Assembly (NCBI GenBank): GCA_965656935.1
Contig: CBFHMG010000003.1
Location: forward strand, 248,001-312,000
DNA length: 64,000 bases
Reading direction: 5' to 3'
Source: M30B80 sp965656935
GTDB lineage: Bacteria; Pseudomonadota; Alphaproteobacteria; Rhodobacterales; Rhodobacteraceae
Positions 62,263-64,000 of the stretch are shown here, one piece after another. The notes under the pieces are model-generated. The model was given only the letters and a program-made list of their open reading frames with translations, did not search any database and had not been told where the DNA came from. The position numbers were made by a program, and so were the translations under genes. Every line of letters begins with the position of its first letter. The stretch's first letter is position 1.

Positions 62263-63003
62263 ATGTTTGACGTTACGTTTGGCGGTGCTTTTGTTGCGGG
62301 GCTCCTGTCATTTTTGTCGCCCTGCATCCTTCCTATGGTGCCTTTCTACCTGAGTTACCTTGCTGGCGTAAGTGTAAATCAGGTGACGGGCGGCGAAGGG
62401 GTGACGCGTGCTGTGCGTCTGCGCGCGATTTTGGCGGCCACTTTATTCGCGGCGGGCATCCTGACGGTTTTCGTGGCTTTGGGCGCATCTGCTTCGATCT
62501 TCGGCCAGATGCTGCGCGATTGGTTTGATGTTTTGCGTTGGGTTGCTGCGGCGCTGATCATTGTTATGGGCCTGCATTTTCTGGGTGTGCTGCGGATTGG
62601 GGTTCTCTATCGCCAGTTCCGCGCCGAGCCGGGTGATGTTTCGAATATGTCGCTTGGCGGGGCCTATGTGATCGGGCTTGCCTTTGCCTTTGGCTGGACG
62701 CCCTGCGTTGGCCCCGTATTGGCCGCGATCCTGTTCACGGCGGCGGGCACGGATACGGCAGGGCAGGGCGCGATCCTTTTGACAGGCTATGGCATGGGCA
62801 TGACATTGCCCTTTATTCTTGCTGCCGCTTTTGTGGGGCCCTTCATGCGCCTCATGGCGCGGTTTCGTCCGTATTTGGGCGCGGTCGAAAAGATCATGGG
62901 TGTGATGTTGATCGTCTTTGGCATTCTGATTGCCACCAATGCGCTCAATTACATCGGCCAGTGGATGATCGAGAATTTCGAGATTTTCCGTCAGATCGGC
63001 TGA
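62263..63003 (+). CDS. soxV: SoxV, CcdA-like transmembrane electron carrier
   Basis: 246 residues with six membrane segments. The paired catalytic Cys are at 21 (LSFLSPCILPMVP) and 148 (FGWTPCVGPVL), as in CcdA/DsbD-beta. It passes reducing equivalents from cytoplasmic thioredoxin to SoxW and SoxS. The ribosome binding site is weak, so a leaderless or coupled start is possible. Followed by soxW after 27 bases. Confidence 0.9.
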   Translation: MFDVTFGGAFVAGLLSFLSPCILPMVPFYLSYLAGVSVNQVTGGEGVTRAVRLRAILAATLFAAGILTVFVALGASASIFGQMLRDWFDVLRWVAAALIIVMGLHFLGVLRIGVLYRQFRAEPGDVSNMSLGGAYVIGLAFAFGWTPCVGPVLAAILFTAAGTDTAGQGAILLTGYGMGMTLPFILAAAFVGPFMRLMARFRPYLGAVEKIMGVMLIVFGILIATNALNYIGQWMIENFEIFRQIG

Positions 63004-63030
63004 CGGGTACCAAAGGGGGAGGAAACACAG

Positions 63031-63603
63031 ATGATCAGGAAATTATGCGCCGCGGCATTGGTGGCTTTGCTACCCAGCTCCTTGCCTGCCGCGGAATTGG
63101 GAGATGACGGATTACATATCGCGCCATGGATAAACGAGACCTTCCGTGATCTGCGCGAAGATCTTGAGGAAGCCACCGCAAATGGTCAGCGCTTTGTTGT
63201 GATGATCGAACAGCGCGGCTGCATCTACTGCACCCAGATGCATGAAGAGGTCTATGTGATTCCCGAAATCGAAGAGCTTCTGAGTGAGGCCTTCTTCGTG
63301 GTGAGAATCAATATGTATGGCCAAACGGAAGTGACCGACCTCGATGGCGAAACCATGTCCGAATCCGAGATTGTACGGCGCTGGCGCACCATGTTTACAC
63401 CGACAACCTTCTTTTTGCCCGAGCAGGTAGACGAGGGGCTGACGGTGCCGCAAGCCGCTGTCGCTATGGTGCCTGGAGCCTTTGGAAGATGGACCACTTT
63501 CAACATGCTCAATTGGGTTCTGGAGGAAGGTTATGACAGCGGTGAGCCCTTCCAAGCCTATCACGCACGGCTTTTGAGTGATCAAATTTCTCAAGGAAAT
63601 TAA
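63031..63603 (+). CDS. soxW: SoxW, periplasmic thioredoxin
   Basis: 190 residues. Signal peptide about 1-20 (ending SLPAA), then thioredoxin-type CxxC at Cys64-Cys67 (GCIYC) and the cis-Pro region FTPTTFFLP. Receives electrons from SoxV and keeps the Sox carrier thiols reduced. GGGGGAGG is placed well before the ATG. A strong palindrome separates it from soxX. Confidence 0.9.
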   Translation: MIRKLCAAALVALLPSSLPAAELGDDGLHIAPWINETFRDLREDLEEATANGQRFVVMIEQRGCIYCTQMHEEVYVIPEIEELLSEAFFVVRINMYGQTEVTDLDGETMSESEIVRRWRTMFTPTTFFLPEQVDEGLTVPQAAVAMVPGAFGRWTTFNMLNWVLEEGYDSGEPFQAYHARLLSDQISQGN

Positions 63604-63623
63604 TACGTTCCGCTGAACTGCAT

Positions 63624-63649
63624 ATATTTGTATTCAAAAATACAAATAT
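63624..63649. promoter_or_regulatory. Perfect 11-bp palindrome between soxW and soxX
   Basis: ATATTTGTATT-CAAA-AATACAAATAT: two exact 11-base arms with a 4-base centre, 75 bases before the soxX start. AT-rich, as are SoxR/BigR-type sites. It could be an operator for a soxX promoter; no T-run follows, so a terminator is less likely. Confidence 0.6.
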
Positions 63650-63723
63650 GTTGTTGCAATGACGTATCGAGGCTGGTTACGCTGTATACAGAGGTGGACA
63701 GTTCACCTTAGGGAGGAATTGCA

Positions 63724-64000
63724 TTGAAGCGCCAACTAGTCTTGGCGGCACTCTTCGGAGTGGCCGCAACTGCCGTGACCGCCGAAGGGATCGCACCCTC
63801 GGACGTCGTGGTGACTGAATACGGTGAAGTGATGGAGTCTCTGACAGGCGTTGCGGGTGATCCCGTGCGTGGGGAAGAGGTCATGACAAGCCGCGGTTTG
63901 GGTAATTGCATTGCGTGCCATCAGGTCTCTGCACTTGATGAATACGATTTCCATGGTGAAGTCGGCCCAATGCTTGACGGTGTCGGATCGCGTTGGGACG
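63724..64000 (+). CDS. soxX: SoxX, monohaem cytochrome c subunit (5' part)
   Basis: The visible 92 residues begin at a TTG start with GGGAGG 9 bases upstream. Signal peptide about 1-20 (ending AVTAE), then the haem motif Cys62-Ile-Ala-Cys65-His66. SoxX pairs with SoxA to attach thiosulfate to SoxY by a thiosulfonate linkage in the periplasm. The gene runs off the window; soxYZABCD are expected next. Confidence 0.9.
   Translation, partial: MKRQLVLAALFGVAATAVTAEGIAPSDVVVTEYGEVMESLTGVAGDPVRGEEVMTSRGLGNCIACHQVSALDEYDFHGEVGPMLDGVGSRWD

Overview
The window reads as chromosome of an alphaproteobacterium of the Rhodobacterales (Rhodobacteraceae, Roseobacter-type). This is inferred from gene families and order, because there is no rRNA or other phylogenetic marker here. 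Supporting signs are a glpX-recJ-hom group, several tandem acyl-CoA genes, a tripartite tricarboxylate transporter (TTT) locus, RTX/Hint proteins, and a sox cluster beginning at the right edge. Coding density is high, base composition is even and moderately GC-rich, and many genes overlap by ATGA or TGATG. I see no prophage, IS element, integron or CRISPR array.

Layout. 1-6.4 kb: the end of a LamB/YcsF (PxpA) gene, a 1494-residue RTX/Hint secreted protein with internal ~115-120-residue repeats, and a LysR regulator. 6.4-17.2 kb: a divergent SHMT-like enzyme, tRNA-Glu, recJ, a cysteine hydrolase, glpX, hom, a small lipoprotein, a TetR regulator, a fatty acid desaturase, glyA and nadK. 17.3-26.3 kb: maeB, prpE with TTTGCAAA sites upstream, then a tight nucleoside-salvage operon cdd-deoA-deoB-add-upp whose leader can fold over the first ribosome binding site. 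26.4-28.7 kb: a SPOR-domain secreted protein and a membrane protein that looks like an M48 peptidase without its zinc site.

28.8-38.4 kb is a fatty-acid/acyl-CoA block on the minus strand: MerR regulator, acyl-CoA dehydrogenase and a small ORF, then GST, fadA, cupin, fadJ and acyl-CoA ligase. Between these two units lies an unusual inverted-repeat/palindrome region. 38.4-45.5 kb: a second MerR, two hot-dog thioesterases, a MATE exporter, arsC, pyrD, a DUF952 gene, a periplasmic 5'-nucleotidase, a DUF1127-like microprotein and an SRAP protein. At 45.47-45.59 kb the minus strand can encode a small RNA with two near-identical C-rich hairpins and a terminator.

45.7-55.0 kb is an organic-acid module. 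A TctD/TctE-like two-component system with an overlapping solute-binding protein gene diverges from tctCBA, a class III CoA-transferase, a citryl-CoA-lyase-like short citrate synthase and an AbrB membrane protein. Together they could sense, import, CoA-activate and cleave a tri- or dicarboxylate. 55-60.3 kb: tRNA-Gly, an ABC exporter, an acyl-CoA synthetase, and a YcaQ-type gene broken by one in-frame TGA. 60.3-64 kb: the start of a thiosulfate-oxidation (sox) locus, soxT-soxR-soxS divergent from soxV-soxW-soxX, with AT-rich operator-like sites; soxX runs off the window end.
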